From JACDAN01 sp963802375 (lineage in GTDB: Bacteria; Actinomycetota; Thermoleophilia; Gaiellales; Gaiellaceae): a stretch of 64,000 nt of DNA. The DNA lies in NCBI GenBank assembly GCA_963802375.1, contig CAWDIJ010000010.1:1054001-1118000 (forward strand), in the 5' to 3' direction. The notes under the pieces are model-generated. The model made no database searches, was not told where the DNA came from, and saw only the letters and a program-made list of their open reading frames with translations. The position numbers and the translations under genes are program-made. Shown here piece by piece: positions 48,992-56,970 of this stretch; the stretch's first letter is position 1, and each line of letters begins with the position of its first letter.

Positions 48992-49344
48992 AATTCGAGT
49001 CCTCCTTCGCGGGCTGCGTCGGCGAGCGCCTTCACGCGCCCGTGGTACAGGTAGCCGCCGCGGTCGAAGACTGCGCGCTCGATGCCCGCCTTCTTCGCGT
49101 TCGCGGCGAGCAGCTTGCCGACCTCGGCCGCCTGGTCGGTCTTCGCGCCCTTCGCGCCCTTCTTGTCGAGCCAGCTGGCGGCGGCGAGGGTCTTGCCCTC
49201 GGCGTCGTCGACGAGCTGGGCGGCGATGCCCCGGTTCGACCGGAACACCACGAGGCGCGGCCGGTCGGCCGTCCCGAGCACGTCCTTCCGCACCCGCTTG
49301 TGGCGGCGCTCTCGCCGTTGTCTCATCGTGAGCTGGCTCATCAT
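48988..49344 (-). CDS. rplR: 50S ribosomal protein L18
   Basis: About 118 aa: RQRRERRHKRVRKDVLGTAD, RPRLVVFRSNRGIAAQLVDD and FDRGGYLYHGRVKALADAAR. Several starts are stacked (TTG 49347, ATG 49344, ATG 49341); all overlap or touch the rplF stop, so the exact one does not change the coupling. Confidence 0.96.
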   Translation of the reverse strand: MMSQLTMRQRRERRHKRVRKDVLGTADRPRLVVFRSNRGIAAQLVDDAEGKTLAAASWLDKKGAKGAKTDQAAEVGKLLAANAKKAGIERAVFDRGGYLYHGRVKALADAAREGGLEF

Positions 49345-49877
49345 CAAGCGCGCTTCCCGACCTTCCGGCGGACGTACTCGCCCTCGTAGCGGATGCCCTT
49401 GCCCTTGTAGGGCTCGGGCGGCCGGACCCGGCGCACCTCGGCTGCCGTCTGCCCGACCTGCTGCTTGTCGATGCCCTTGACGAAGATCTCGGTCGGCGTC
49501 GGGACCTCGAACGAGATCCCCTGGCGCGGCTCGATCACGACCGGGTGCGAGAACCCGACGCTCAGCTCGAGCGAGGTGCCGCGCAGCGCGGCGCGGTAGC
49601 CGACGCCCTGAAGCTCCAGCTTCCGCTCGAACCCCTTCGTGACGCCCTCGACCATGTTCGCGACGAGCGACCGGGTCAGCCCGTGCAGGGCGCGGTCGTC
49701 GCCGCGCTCGGTCGGGCGCGTGACGGTCAGCTCACCGTCGGCCTGCTCGATCTTCATCCGCTGCGGAACCTGCTGCGTGAGCTCGCCGAGCGGGCCGTTG
49801 ACCATTACGCGGCCAGGGTCGATCGACACCGACACGCCGGCGGGCAACTCGATGGGTGTTTTTCCGATTCGGCTCAT
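49344..49877 (-). CDS. rplF: 50S ribosomal protein L6
   Basis: 177 aa: MSRIGKTPIELPAGVSVSID, TRSLVANMVEGVTKGFERKL and RRVRPPEPYKGKGIRYEGEY. Standard length. Confidence 0.98.
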   Translation of the reverse strand: MSRIGKTPIELPAGVSVSIDPGRVMVNGPLGELTQQVPQRMKIEQADGELTVTRPTERGDDRALHGLTRSLVANMVEGVTKGFERKLELQGVGYRAALRGTSLELSVGFSHPVVIEPRQGISFEVPTPTEIFVKGIDKQQVGQTAAEVRRVRPPEPYKGKGIRYEGEYVRRKVGKRA

Positions 49878-49925
49878 GATTCTGCGGTGCCAGACGTCAG
49901 TCTGGCTCCGCGTGCTTGTGACGCG

Positions 49926-50360
49926 TTACCACACAAAACAGATGACCTCGCCGCCGATGCCTTCGCGCTCGGCGGTCTTGCTCGTGACGAGACCCCTCGA
50001 CGTCGACATGATCGCCGTCCCCATCCCTCCGAGGACACGCGGCAGCCGGTCCTTTCTAGCGTAGACGCGACGCCCCGGCTTGGAGACGCGTTTGAGGTCG
50101 GTGATGATCCGCTCCCGGCTCGGCCCGTACTTGAGCTGGATGACGAGCGTGCCGTACGAACGGTGCTTCTTCGCGTCGGGCTCCCGGCTGTTGTGATCTG
50201 CGGGGCTGACGACCTGGAAGCCGACGATGTAGCCCTCGTCCTGGAGCAGGCGCGCGATCTCCTCCTTCTGGCGCGAGGTCGGCATCTCCGCGGTCTCGTG
50301 CAGCGCCTTGTTGGCGTTGCGGATGCGCGTGAGCATGTCTGCGATCGGATCGGTCAGCAT
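49926..50360 (-). CDS. rpsH: 30S ribosomal protein S8
   Basis: 144 aa: MLTDPIADMLTRIRNANKAL at the N-terminus and GTAIMSTSRGLVTSKTAERE with GGEVICFVW at the end. Slightly longer than the common 132 because of an internal loop (HNSREPDAKKHRSYG). Confidence 0.98.
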   Translation of the reverse strand: MLTDPIADMLTRIRNANKALHETAEMPTSRQKEEIARLLQDEGYIVGFQVVSPADHNSREPDAKKHRSYGTLVIQLKYGPSRERIITDLKRVSKPGRRVYARKDRLPRVLGGMGTAIMSTSRGLVTSKTAEREGIGGEVICFVW

Positions 50361-50367
50361 TGCCCCA

Positions 50368-50553
50368 TCACCAGCTGGACTTGGTCATGCCGGGGATCTG
50401 GCCCTGGTGCGCGAGGTCGCGCAGGCAGATCCGGCAGAGGCCGAACTTCTTGTAGACCGAGCGCGGCCGGCCGCACCGGCGGCAGCGCGTGTACTGCCTG
50501 ACCTTGAAGCGCTGCGGCTGCTGCGCCTTGTGGACCAGGGACTTCTTGGCCAC
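50368..50553 (-). CDS. rpsZ: 30S ribosomal protein S14, zinc-binding form
   Basis: 61 aa with CRRCGRPRSVYKKFGLCRIC, the two CxxC knuckles of the short C+ S14 found in many Gram-positives. Seven bases upstream of rpsH. Confidence 0.98.
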   Translation of the reverse strand: MAKKSLVHKAQQPQRFKVRQYTRCRRCGRPRSVYKKFGLCRICLRDLAHQGQIPGMTKSSW

Positions 50554-51144
50554 TTAGGAATCCCTCCTGTCGTCTTCGATGGCGAACGGCATGCCCAGGG
50601 CCCTGAGGAGCGCGAGGCCGTGCTCGTCGTTCTCCGCCGTGGTCGTGATCGTCACGTCCAGACCCCGGACGGCGGCGATGTCGTCGTAGTTGATCTCCGG
50701 GAAGATGATCTGCTCGCGGATGCCGACCGAGAAGTTGCCTCTCCCGTCGAACGACCCCGGGTTGAGGCCGCGGAAGTCGCGGATCCGGGGCAGGGCGATC
50801 GACACGAGCCGGTCGAGGAACTCCCACATCCGGTCGCCGCGCAGCGTGACGCGCGCGCCGATGGGCATCCCGTCGCGGATCTTGAAGCCGGCGATCGACT
50901 TGCGCGCTCGGCGGACCTGCGCCCGCTGGCCGGCGATCGTCGTCAGCTCCTCGATCGCGCTGTCGAGCGCCTTGGCCTCGGTCTTGGCCTCACCGACGCC
51001 CATGTTCAGCGTGATCTTCGTGATCCGAGGGACCTGCATCACCGTGCTCAACTCGAGCTCGTCCTTGAGGCGCGGGCGAATCTCCTCGTTGTAGGCCTGC
51101 TTCATCCGCGGCACGGTGGTCTCTTTGGTTGCAGTAGCCATCAT
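50554..51144 (-). CDS. rplE: 50S ribosomal protein L5
   Basis: 196 aa: PRLKDELELSTVMQVPRITK, ITLNMGVGEAKTEAKALDSA, RVTLRGDRMWEFLDRLVSIA and NFSVGIREQIIFPEINYDDI. ATG overlaps the rplX stop (ATGA). Confidence 0.98.
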   Translation of the reverse strand: MMATATKETTVPRMKQAYNEEIRPRLKDELELSTVMQVPRITKITLNMGVGEAKTEAKALDSAIEELTTIAGQRAQVRRARKSIAGFKIRDGMPIGARVTLRGDRMWEFLDRLVSIALPRIRDFRGLNPGSFDGRGNFSVGIREQIIFPEINYDDIAAVRGLDVTITTTAENDEHGLALLRALGMPFAIEDDRRDS

Positions 51145-51512
51145 CGATCGATCTGTTGCCCGCAGTCCGCCCGCTTGCACACCCTGAGTCGCACGGTTCC
51201 CGTCTTTCCCTCTTGGACGATCGTTCCGACCCTCGTCGGGCGCTGGCAGGCGGGGCAGATCACCATGACGTTCGAGATCGGGATCGGGCCTGCCCTTTCG
51301 ATCACGCCGCCAGGCTGGATCTGCGGTGCGCCCATCCGGCTCGGGTTGCTCATCGGGCGGGGACGCGTGTGCCGCTTGATCATGTTCAGGTTCTCGACGA
51401 GCACGCGGCCCTCCTTCGGGCGCGCCTCGAGGACGCGGCCCTGCTTGCCGCGGTCCTTGCCGCTCAGCACCTGGACGAGATCGCCCTTCTTGATCTTCAT
51501 GGTTTGTGCCAT
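51141..51512 (-). CDS. rplX: 50S ribosomal protein L24
   Basis: 123 aa: MKIKKGDLVQVLSGKDRGKQ (KOW), NMIKRHTRPRPMSNPSRMGA and a C-terminal zinc-ribbon-like CPACQRPTRVG...CKRADCG, which many L24 proteins lack. Start overlaps the stop of the preceding spacer ORF (TGATG). Confidence 0.97.
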   Translation of the reverse strand: MAQTMKIKKGDLVQVLSGKDRGKQGRVLEARPKEGRVLVENLNMIKRHTRPRPMSNPSRMGAPQIQPGGVIERAGPIPISNVMVICPACQRPTRVGTIVQEGKTGTVRLRVCKRADCGQQIDR

Positions 51513-51679
51513 CAGCGGTCACCTTTCGTGGGGCTCGTGCTCTCCAGCCGTGAAAAGCCGCTCTGGCAAGGACGCAGGGAGCGTTCGTAGCCGGAGGCTA
51601 CGGGCGCGACTGAGGACGCGGCCAGAGCGCGCTTTGCAGCTCCCTGGAGAGTGCGAGACACGCGGAAGGGGGCCGCCAT
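51512..51679 (-). repeat. 168-bp ORF-preserving hairpin element, rplN-rplX copy
   Basis: Minus-strand 55-codon ORF joined to both neighbours by TGATG overlaps (rplN stop/ORF start; ORF stop/rplX start). Core ASSVAPVASGYERSLRP conserved. The termini pair as CTCTCCAG with CTGGAGAG extended by further pairs on both sides; the inner variable stem is CGCTCTGGC with GCCAGAGCG (9 bp, exact). The downstream Shine-Dalgarno AAAGGTGAC pairs with the GGCCCCCTT just after the rplN stop. Confidence 0.85.
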
Positions 51680-52047
51680 CAGAGAACCTCCGGTGCGAGC
51701 GAGACGATCTTCATGAAGTTCTTCTCGCGCAGCTCGCGGGCGACGGGCCCGAAGATGCGCGTGCCGCGCGGGTTGCTGGCCGCGTCGATGATCACGGCGG
51801 CGTTCTCGTCGAAGGCGATCGACGTCCCGTCGTCGCGGCCGTACGGCTTCTTCGTCCGCACCACAACGGCACGCACCACCTCGCCCTTGCGGACGGCGCC
51901 CTGCGGCGTGGCGGTCTTGACGGTCCCGACGATGACGTCGCCGACCCGCGCGTAGCGCCGGTGCGAGCCGCCGAGCACGCGGATGCAGAGGAGCTCGCGG
52001 GCGCCCGTGTTGTCGGCCACCTTCAAGCGGGACTCCTGCTGGATCAC
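51679..52047 (-). CDS. rplN: 50S ribosomal protein L14
   Basis: 122 aa: QQESRLKVADNTGARELLCI, VVRAVVVRTKKPYGRDDGTS and NAAVIIDAASNPRGTRIFGP. GTG start overlapping the rpsQ stop. Confidence 0.98.
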   Translation of the reverse strand: MIQQESRLKVADNTGARELLCIRVLGGSHRRYARVGDVIVGTVKTATPQGAVRKGEVVRAVVVRTKKPYGRDDGTSIAFDENAAVIIDAASNPRGTRIFGPVARELREKNFMKIVSLAPEVL

Positions 52048-52808
52048 TGAGCCACCTCGACGACCTCGGCGAGCCGCCAGTTCTTCGTCTTCGAGAGCGG
52101 GCGCGTCTCGACGATACGGACGACGTCGCCGGCCTTCGCCTGGTTCTGCTCGTCGTGCACGTGGAAGCGCTGAGAGCGGCGGACGACCTTCTTGTACTTC
52201 GCGTGCGCTTTCACCACGTCCACCCGGACGACGATCGTCTTGTCCATCGCTGCGGAGACCACGACGCCGCGCCGCTCCTGGCGGCGGCCGCGCTCGTGCT
52301 CCGGCTTCTCCAGCCGCGTGATCGGCTTGCGCTCGGTCGCGCGCTCGCGCGTCTTCGGGCGCTTGCGACGGTCGCTTCGGGGGACGCGCTTGCGCTTCTT
52401 CTTCGTCGTCCCCGCCGATGGCGCAGTCTCTTCCCCGGCGCCCCCGGTCTCCTCCGGAGCCTCCTCGCCCTCGGCCGGTGCTTCGGCCTCGGCGACGGCG
52501 GCCTCGGGCTCGCCCTCGGCGGGAGCCTCGGGGGCCTCCGGCTCCTGCTCAGCCTCGGCGACAGCGGCTTCGGGCTCGCCTTCGGCGGGAGCCTCGGCGG
52601 CCTCCGCCTCCGGCTCGGCCTCTGCGATCGGCTCGGGAGCAGGCTCGGGCGTGGGCTCGGGAGCCGTGGGCTCGGGCACGGGCGGGCCGGGCTCCTCCGG
52701 CGGAGCCTCGGGATCGGGCTCTGGCGGCGTCTCGGACGCCTCGGCCTCGACCGGCGGCCCCTCCTCCGGCATCTGCTCTTCCTGCTCGGTCTTCTCCTCG
52801 TCCGCCAC
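52044..52808 (-). CDS. rpsQ: 30S ribosomal protein S17 with ~175-residue N-terminal extension
   Basis: 254 aa where S17 is normally 80-90. The S17 core is at the C-terminus (RRGVVVSAAMDKTIVVRVDV, HAKYKKVVRRSQRFHVHDEQ, VVRIVETRPLSKTKNWRLAE). Residues 1-130 are Pro/Glu/Ala-rich and acidic with an internal repeat (PEAPAEGEPEAAVAEAE occurs twice). Residues ~135-175 are strongly basic (TTKKKRKRVPRSDRRKRPKT). Internal GTG/ATG codons could also start a short form, but the whole frame is open, in operon context, and follows the rpmC end. Confidence 0.9.
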   Translation of the reverse strand: MADEEKTEQEEQMPEEGPPVEAEASETPPEPDPEAPPEEPGPPVPEPTAPEPTPEPAPEPIAEAEPEAEAAEAPAEGEPEAAVAEAEQEPEAPEAPAEGEPEAAVAEAEAPAEGEEAPEETGGAGEETAPSAGTTKKKRKRVPRSDRRKRPKTRERATERKPITRLEKPEHERGRRQERRGVVVSAAMDKTIVVRVDVVKAHAKYKKVVRRSQRFHVHDEQNQAKAGDVVRIVETRPLSKTKNWRLAEVVEVAQ

Positions 52809-53017
52809 TAGCTCTCACCTCCCACCGAACTCGTCTCGCGCTCGACCCGAACGGTCAGGATGCGCGCGATCTCCCGCTTCGCCAGCTTCAGGCGCGCAGG
52901 GTTCTCGAGCGCTCCGGTCGCCGACTGGAAGCGCAGGTTGAAGAGCTCCTGCCGGCGCTCGCTGAGCACCCGTTCGAGCTCGTCGTCGGTCATGTCTCTC
53001 AACTGCTTAGCCCGCAA
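52808..53017 (-). CDS. rpmC: 50S ribosomal protein L29
   Basis: 69 aa: RAKQLRDMTDDELERVLSER, QELFNLRFQSATGALENPAR and LAKREIARILTVRVER. TTG start inside the last codons of rplP. Confidence 0.96.
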   Translation of the reverse strand: MRAKQLRDMTDDELERVLSERRQELFNLRFQSATGALENPARLKLAKREIARILTVRVERETSSVGGES

Positions 53018-53432
53018 ACAGATCAGCCTCTCTCTTCACGATCTTCGTCTTGACGGGGAGCTTGCTGCCGGCGAGGCGGAGCGCCTCCTTCGCGAGCGGC
53101 TCGGGCACGCCGGCGAGCTCGAACATCACGCGCCCGGGCTTCACGACGGCGACCCAGTGCTCGGGTGAGCCCTTGCCGGAGCCCATGCGGGTCTCGGCCG
53201 GCTTCTGCGTGACCGGCTTGTCCGGGAAGACGTTGATCCAGACCTTGCCGCCTCGCTTGATCTTCCTGGTCATCGCGATCCGGGCAGCCTCGATCTGGCG
53301 GTTGGTCACCCAGCCCGCCTCGAGCGCCTTGATCCCGTAGTCGCCGTACTGGACCTGGGTCTGGCCCTTGGCCTGACCCCGCCGGCGGCCGCGCTGGACC
53401 TTGCGGAACTTCGTCTTCTTCGGAAGGAGCAT
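53007..53432 (-). CDS. rplP: 50S ribosomal protein L16
   Basis: 141 aa: MLLPKKTKFRKVQRGRRRGQ, GDYGIKALEAGWVTNRQIEA, KTKIVKREADLFAG. ATG immediately after the TAG of the preceding spacer ORF. Confidence 0.98.
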   Translation of the reverse strand: MLLPKKTKFRKVQRGRRRGQAKGQTQVQYGDYGIKALEAGWVTNRQIEAARIAMTRKIKRGGKVWINVFPDKPVTQKPAETRMGSGKGSPEHWVAVVKPGRVMFELAGVPEPLAKEALRLAGSKLPVKTKIVKREADLFAG

Positions 53433-53600
53433 CTAGCGGTCACCTCCAGCGCAGATCGCGCTTCCCGGCCGTGAAAAGCGCGGCTCGGAAGGACGCAGGG
53501 AGCGCTCGTAGCCGGAGGCTACGGGTGCGACTGAGGACGCGGCGAGGCGCCGCTTTGCAGCGCGCCGGGGAGCCCGAGCTGTGATGGAGGGGGCCGCCAT
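53433..53600 (-). repeat. 168-bp ORF-preserving hairpin element, rpsC-rplP copy
   Basis: 55-codon minus-strand ORF: ATG overlaps the rpsC stop (TGATG), TAG abuts the rplP ATG. Ends MAAPSITARAPRR... and ...CAGGDR; the final GGDR is encoded by the Shine-Dalgarno GGAGGTGACCGC. Terminal pairing CTTCCCGGC/GCCGGGGAG (one wobble) and TGGAGGTGACCGC against GGCGGCCCCCTCCA. Shares core and inner hairpin with the other copies. Confidence 0.85.
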
Positions 53601-54646
53601 CAGTTGTTCGTCTTCTCCGCCGACGGGTCGCCGGACTGGTCGAGCTTGGTCGGGTCTTCCTGCTGGGTCTTGGGCGTGGTCGACTCGGGTGCCTCGGCGA
53701 CTGCCTCGGGCGTCGTCGGCACCTCGGGCCGGATTTCCGGGAGCTCACGTCCCTCGGCGGTCGTCGCCTGCTCGTCGGTGCGCGGCTGTTCCACGTTGTC
53801 CTGGCGCGGGCCGCGACTCGGAGCGCCCGTGCCGCCGCGGCGTCCACGCCTGGGCTTGCGGTCCCGCACCGGGCCGAGGCCCTCGCGGTCGCCGCTGCCC
53901 CCTCGCCGCCCGCTCTCGCGGGAGGCCGACAGGCCCTCAGTCTTGCCGCCTCGGCGCCGGGCCGTGTCCTGCTCGCCCAGCCGGGCGTCGCGCCGGCCCT
54001 CGACCGACTCGAACCCCTCCGGCATGATCTCGCCCTTGTTGATCCAGACCTTGACGCCGATCCGTCCGGTCGTCGTCTTCGCCTCGGCTAAGCCGTAGTC
54101 GATGTCCGCGCGGATCGTGTGCAGCGGGACGCGTCCCTCCGAGTAGCTCTCGGACCGGCTCATCTCGCCGCCGCCGAGACGGCCGCCGCACTGAACCTTC
54201 ACGCCTTGCGCGCCAGACCGGATCGCCGAGGCCAGCGAGCGCTTCATCGCGCGGCGGAAGCTCACGCGGTTCTCGAGCTGCTCGGCGATCGACTGGGCGA
54301 CGAGCTTCGCGTCGAGCTCGGGCCGCTTGATCTCGTTGATGTTGATGTGGACGTTCTTCTGCGTCAGCGCGTGCAGGTCGCGGCGCAGCGCGTCCACCTC
54401 GGCACCGGACTTGCCGATCACGATGCCGGGGCGCGCCGTGTAGATGTCGACCGTGATCCGCTGCTTGTCCTTGCGGATCAGAATGTCCGACAGGCCGGCA
54501 TGCGACAGCTTGCCGATGATGTGCTCGCGGATCTTGATGTCCTCCTGGAGCGCGTCCGCAAAGTCCTTGTCGTTCGTGTACCAGTTGGATTTCCAGTCGT
54601 GGATGACGCCGACGCGCATCCCGCCGGGATGGATCTTCTGTCCCAC
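53600..54646 (-). CDS. rpsC: 30S ribosomal protein S3 with disordered C-terminal extension
   Basis: 348 aa against ~210-240. Core: GQKIHPGGMRVGVIHDWKSN, KH domain with RPGIVIGKSGAEVDALRRDL, GRVPLHTIRADIDYGLAEAK and GVKVWINKGEIMPEGFE. After ~215 comes an Arg/Gly-rich stretch (RKPRRGRRGGTGAPSRG) and an acidic Thr/Pro/Glu tail. GTG start overlapping the TAG of the preceding spacer ORF (TAGTG). Confidence 0.96.
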   Translation of the reverse strand: MGQKIHPGGMRVGVIHDWKSNWYTNDKDFADALQEDIKIREHIIGKLSHAGLSDILIRKDKQRITVDIYTARPGIVIGKSGAEVDALRRDLHALTQKNVHININEIKRPELDAKLVAQSIAEQLENRVSFRRAMKRSLASAIRSGAQGVKVQCGGRLGGGEMSRSESYSEGRVPLHTIRADIDYGLAEAKTTTGRIGVKVWINKGEIMPEGFESVEGRRDARLGEQDTARRRGGKTEGLSASRESGRRGGSGDREGLGPVRDRKPRRGRRGGTGAPSRGPRQDNVEQPRTDEQATTAEGRELPEIRPEVPTTPEAVAEAPESTTPKTQQEDPTKLDQSGDPSAEKTNN

Positions 54647-54813
54647 TAGCGGTCACCTCCGCGAGATTCGTGCCCGATGGGCGTTGAAAACCAAGCCAGG
54701 GAAGGACGCAGGAAGCGTTCGTAGCCGGAGGCTACGGGCGCGACTGAGGACGCCCCCTGGCGTCGCTTTGCAGGCGCCCAGCGGGTGCGAAGCTCGCGTG
54801 AGGGGGCCGTCAT
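54646..54813 (-). repeat. 168-bp ORF-preserving hairpin element, rplV-rpsC copy
   Basis: 55-codon minus-strand ORF: ATG overlaps the rplV stop (TGATG), TAG overlaps the rpsC GTG (TAGTG). Core present with one change (ERF for ERS). The variable inner stem is GCCAGGG with CCCTGGC (7 bp, exact), the outer one TGGGCG with CGCCCA. The most diverged of the five full copies at the amino-acid level but still gap-free. Confidence 0.85.
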
Positions 54814-55400
54814 CAAGACTCCTCTTCCTCGGTCTTCTTCTTGCGCGGGGCGCGCTTGGGCTTGGGCTTTTCGGCCGCTGCCTCGGCTTTCGGGGCCGCG
54901 GGCTTCTTCGCGCGGCTGGCGCGCTTGGGCTTCGGCTTCTCCTCGGCCTTCGGCTTCTCGGTGGCCTCCGCCTCGGGCTCGACGGCCGTGTCCTGCGTGG
55001 TCCGCGGACGCCGACGGGCGGCCGCGTCCGCCTCGGCCGGCGCGAGCCGGATCGTGACGTGGCACGTCTTCTTCTGGATCCGGGCCACGCGGCCGCGCGC
55101 GCGGGCGCGCCAGCGCTTGATCACCGGGCCCTCGTCGACGTAGGCGGCCGACACGATGAGGTCGTCGCCGATGAGGCCGTGGTTCGCCTCAGCGTTGGCG
55201 ACGGCCGACGCGAGGATCTTCTCGACCTCGCGGGCAGCCGCGCGCGGCGTGAAGGCGAGCACGGTCCGAGCCTCCGGGACGGGGCGTCCGCGGATGTGCT
55301 CCACGACGAGGCGCGCCTTGCGCGGCGCGACCCGCAGGTACTGCGCGGACGCGCGCACCTCCGGGCGGTCCTCGACTGTCGGCGTTCTCGTGCGGGCCAT
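54813..55400 (-). CDS. rplV: 50S ribosomal protein L22 with Lys/Ala/Glu tail
   Basis: 195 aa against ~115. Core: VRASAQYLRVAPRKARLVVE, VANAEANHGLIGDDLIVSAA, GPVIKRWRARARGRVARIQK. Residues ~125-195 are a low-complexity tail with repeated EKPKPKRA-type units and RKKKTEEEES at the end. Confidence 0.97.
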   Translation of the reverse strand: MARTRTPTVEDRPEVRASAQYLRVAPRKARLVVEHIRGRPVPEARTVLAFTPRAAAREVEKILASAVANAEANHGLIGDDLIVSAAYVDEGPVIKRWRARARGRVARIQKKTCHVTIRLAPAEADAAARRRPRTTQDTAVEPEAEATEKPKAEEKPKPKRASRAKKPAAPKAEAAAEKPKPKRAPRKKKTEEEES

Positions 55401-55402
55401 AA

Positions 55403-55684
55403 CTAGCGTTTGACCTCCGTCTTCCTGTCGCCGGAGTGGCCGCGGAAGGTCCGCGTCGGCGCGAACTCACCCAGCTTGTGCCCGACCATCTGCTCCGAGA
55501 TGAAGACCGGGACGTGCTTGCGGCCGTCGTGGACCGCGATCGTGTGCCCGACCATCTCGGGGAAGATCGTCGAGGCGCGCGACCAGGTCCGGATCATGTT
55601 CTTCGATCCGGAGTCGTTCATCTTCTCGATGCGGCTCATCAGCCGCTCCTCGACGTATGGGCCCTTGCGCGACGATCTCGACAC
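55403..55684 (-). CDS. rpsS: 30S ribosomal protein S19
   Basis: 93 aa: RSSRKGPYVEERLMSRIEKM, RTWSRASTIFPEMVGHTIAV and EFAPTRTFRGHSGDRKTEVK. Adjacent to rplB. Confidence 0.98.
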   Translation of the reverse strand: MSRSSRKGPYVEERLMSRIEKMNDSGSKNMIRTWSRASTIFPEMVGHTIAVHDGRKHVPVFISEQMVGHKLGEFAPTRTFRGHSGDRKTEVKR

Positions 55685-56524
55685 TTAGCGCTTCTCCTTG
55701 CCTCTCCGGCGCTGCCGGATGATCAGTGCGTCCGATTCCTTGTGCTTCGAGCGGGTTCGCTTGCCGAGCGTCGGCACGCCCCAGGGAGTCACCGGGTGGC
55801 GTCCACCCTTCGACTTGCCCTCGCCGCCGCCGTGCGGATGGTCGACCGGGTTCATGGCCGAGCCGCGCACAGTCGGCCGCTTGCCACGCCACCGGCTGCG
55901 CCCTGCCTTGCCCTCGGTGATGTTCTCGTGGTCGACGTTGCCGACCTGTCCCACCGTCGCGCGGCAGGCAAGCAGCACTCGCCGAAGCTCCCCGGATGGT
56001 AGCCGCAGGATCCCGTGGCCTTCGTCCTTTCCGACGAGCTGGATCCCTGTCCCGGCGCCGCGCGCGATCTTGCCGCCCTGACCCGGCTTCAGCTCGACGT
56101 TGTGGACCAGCGTGCCCGTCGGGATGTTCGCGAGCGGCAGCGCGTTGCCCGGCTTGATGTCCGCGTCGGGGCCCGACTCGACGGTCGAGCCGACGCGCAG
56201 GCGGGCCGGAGCGAGGATGTAGGACTTGGCGCCGTCCGCATAGTGGAGCAGCGCGATGTTGGCCGACCGGTTCGGGTCGTACTCGATCGCAGCGACCTTC
56301 GCGGGCACGCCGTCCTTCGTCCGCTTGAAGTCGATCACGCGGTAGCGGCGCTTGTGCCCGCCGCCGCGGTGGCGCGTCGTGATGCGGCCCTTGTTGTTCC
56401 GGCCGCCGGTCTTCTTGACGGGCTCGACGAGACTCTTCTCCGGGCCTGCCTTCGTGACCTCCGCGAACTCGGAGACGGTCATGTGGCGGCGACCGGGGCT
56501 CGTGGGCTTGAACTTTCGTGCCAT
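55685..56524 (-). CDS. rplB: 50S ribosomal protein L2
   Basis: 279 aa: ARKFKPTSPGRRHMTVSEFA, AIEYDPNRSANIALLHYADG, GSAMNPVDHPHGGGEGKSKG and HPVTPWGVPTLGKRTRSKHK. The ATG at 56524 overlaps the stop of the extended rplW frame (TAATG). Confidence 0.98.
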   Translation of the reverse strand: MARKFKPTSPGRRHMTVSEFAEVTKAGPEKSLVEPVKKTGGRNNKGRITTRHRGGGHKRRYRVIDFKRTKDGVPAKVAAIEYDPNRSANIALLHYADGAKSYILAPARLRVGSTVESGPDADIKPGNALPLANIPTGTLVHNVELKPGQGGKIARGAGTGIQLVGKDEGHGILRLPSGELRRVLLACRATVGQVGNVDHENITEGKAGRSRWRGKRPTVRGSAMNPVDHPHGGGEGKSKGGRHPVTPWGVPTLGKRTRSKHKESDALIIRQRRRGKEKR

Positions 56525-56677
56525 TAGTGGTCCTCCAGGTGACATTGCTGGATGCCTGGGTCGCTAGCACCAAGCCAGGCAAGGACGCAGGGAGCGTTCG
56601 GTAGTAGCCCGCGCTGAGGACGCCGCCTGGCGCAGCGTGATAGGGCCAGGCGCAGCAGTGTTCCTGGTGGGCCACTA
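56524..56677 (-). repeat. degenerate hairpin element between rplW and rplB
   Basis: Pieces of the 168-bp family (GCGTCCTCAG, GAACGCTCCCTGCGTCCTTG) are joined to a 3' half shared with the rpsJ-rplC element (CTGGCTTGGTGCT, CAGGCATCCA). The constant inner hairpin is lost. Termini still pair (CCTGGAGGACCACTA with TAGTGGCCCACCAGG) and so does GCCAGGC with GCCTGGC. About 16 bp shorter than the full element; translated in frame as the tail of L23. Confidence 0.7.
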
Positions 56678-56970
56678 AACTGAGCCCCCTCGAAGATCTC
56701 GATCGACTCGCCCTCGCGCAGCTGCACGATCGCCTTCTTCCAGCCGGGCTTGCGGCCGCGGACCATCCCGCGCCGCTTCGGCTTCGACCGAACCTGGATG
56801 ACGTTGACGCTCTGCACCTTGACCTCGAAGAGCTCCTCGACTGCCTGCCGGATCTGCGTCTTGTGCGCGTCCGGGTGGACTCGGAAGGAGTACTTCCGAT
56901 CCTCGATCAGGCTGTAGCTCTTCTCGGAGACGACCGGCGCGAGCAGGACTTCGTTCGGATGCAGGCTCAC
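56524..56970 (-). CDS. rplW: 50S ribosomal protein L23 with element-encoded tail
   Basis: 148 aa as read; the L23 core is residues 1-~97 (LHPNEVLLAPVVSEKSYSLI, YSFRVHPDAHKTQIRQAVEE, KPKRRGMVRGRKPGWKKAIV, GESIEIFEG). The last ~48 residues come from the spacer element. In the five-G run after ATCTTCGA one extra G would end the protein at TAG (56677-56675), giving EIFEGGSV, a normal L23 end, so either a single-base deletion or a sequencing error caused the extension. GTG overlaps the rplD stop. Confidence 0.92.
   Translation of the reverse strand: MSLHPNEVLLAPVVSEKSYSLIEDRKYSFRVHPDAHKTQIRQAVEELFEVKVQSVNVIQVRSKPKRRGMVRGRKPGWKKAIVQLREGESIEIFEGAQFSGPPGTLLRLALSRCARRRPQRGLLPNAPCVLAWLGASDPGIQQCHLEDH

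Noticed and set aside
51541..51660. Possible c-di-GMP (GEMM-type) riboswitch because of repeated GGACGCAGGGAGC
   Set aside because: The similarity is limited to GGACGCA; the GEMM tetraloop-receptor layout is absent, the element occurs in mid-operon five times, and the ORF architecture explains it better.
54813..55065. L22 tail repeats as a mobile insertion
   Set aside because: Low-complexity Lys/Ala/Glu repeats explain the sequence; no inverted ends or target duplication are seen.
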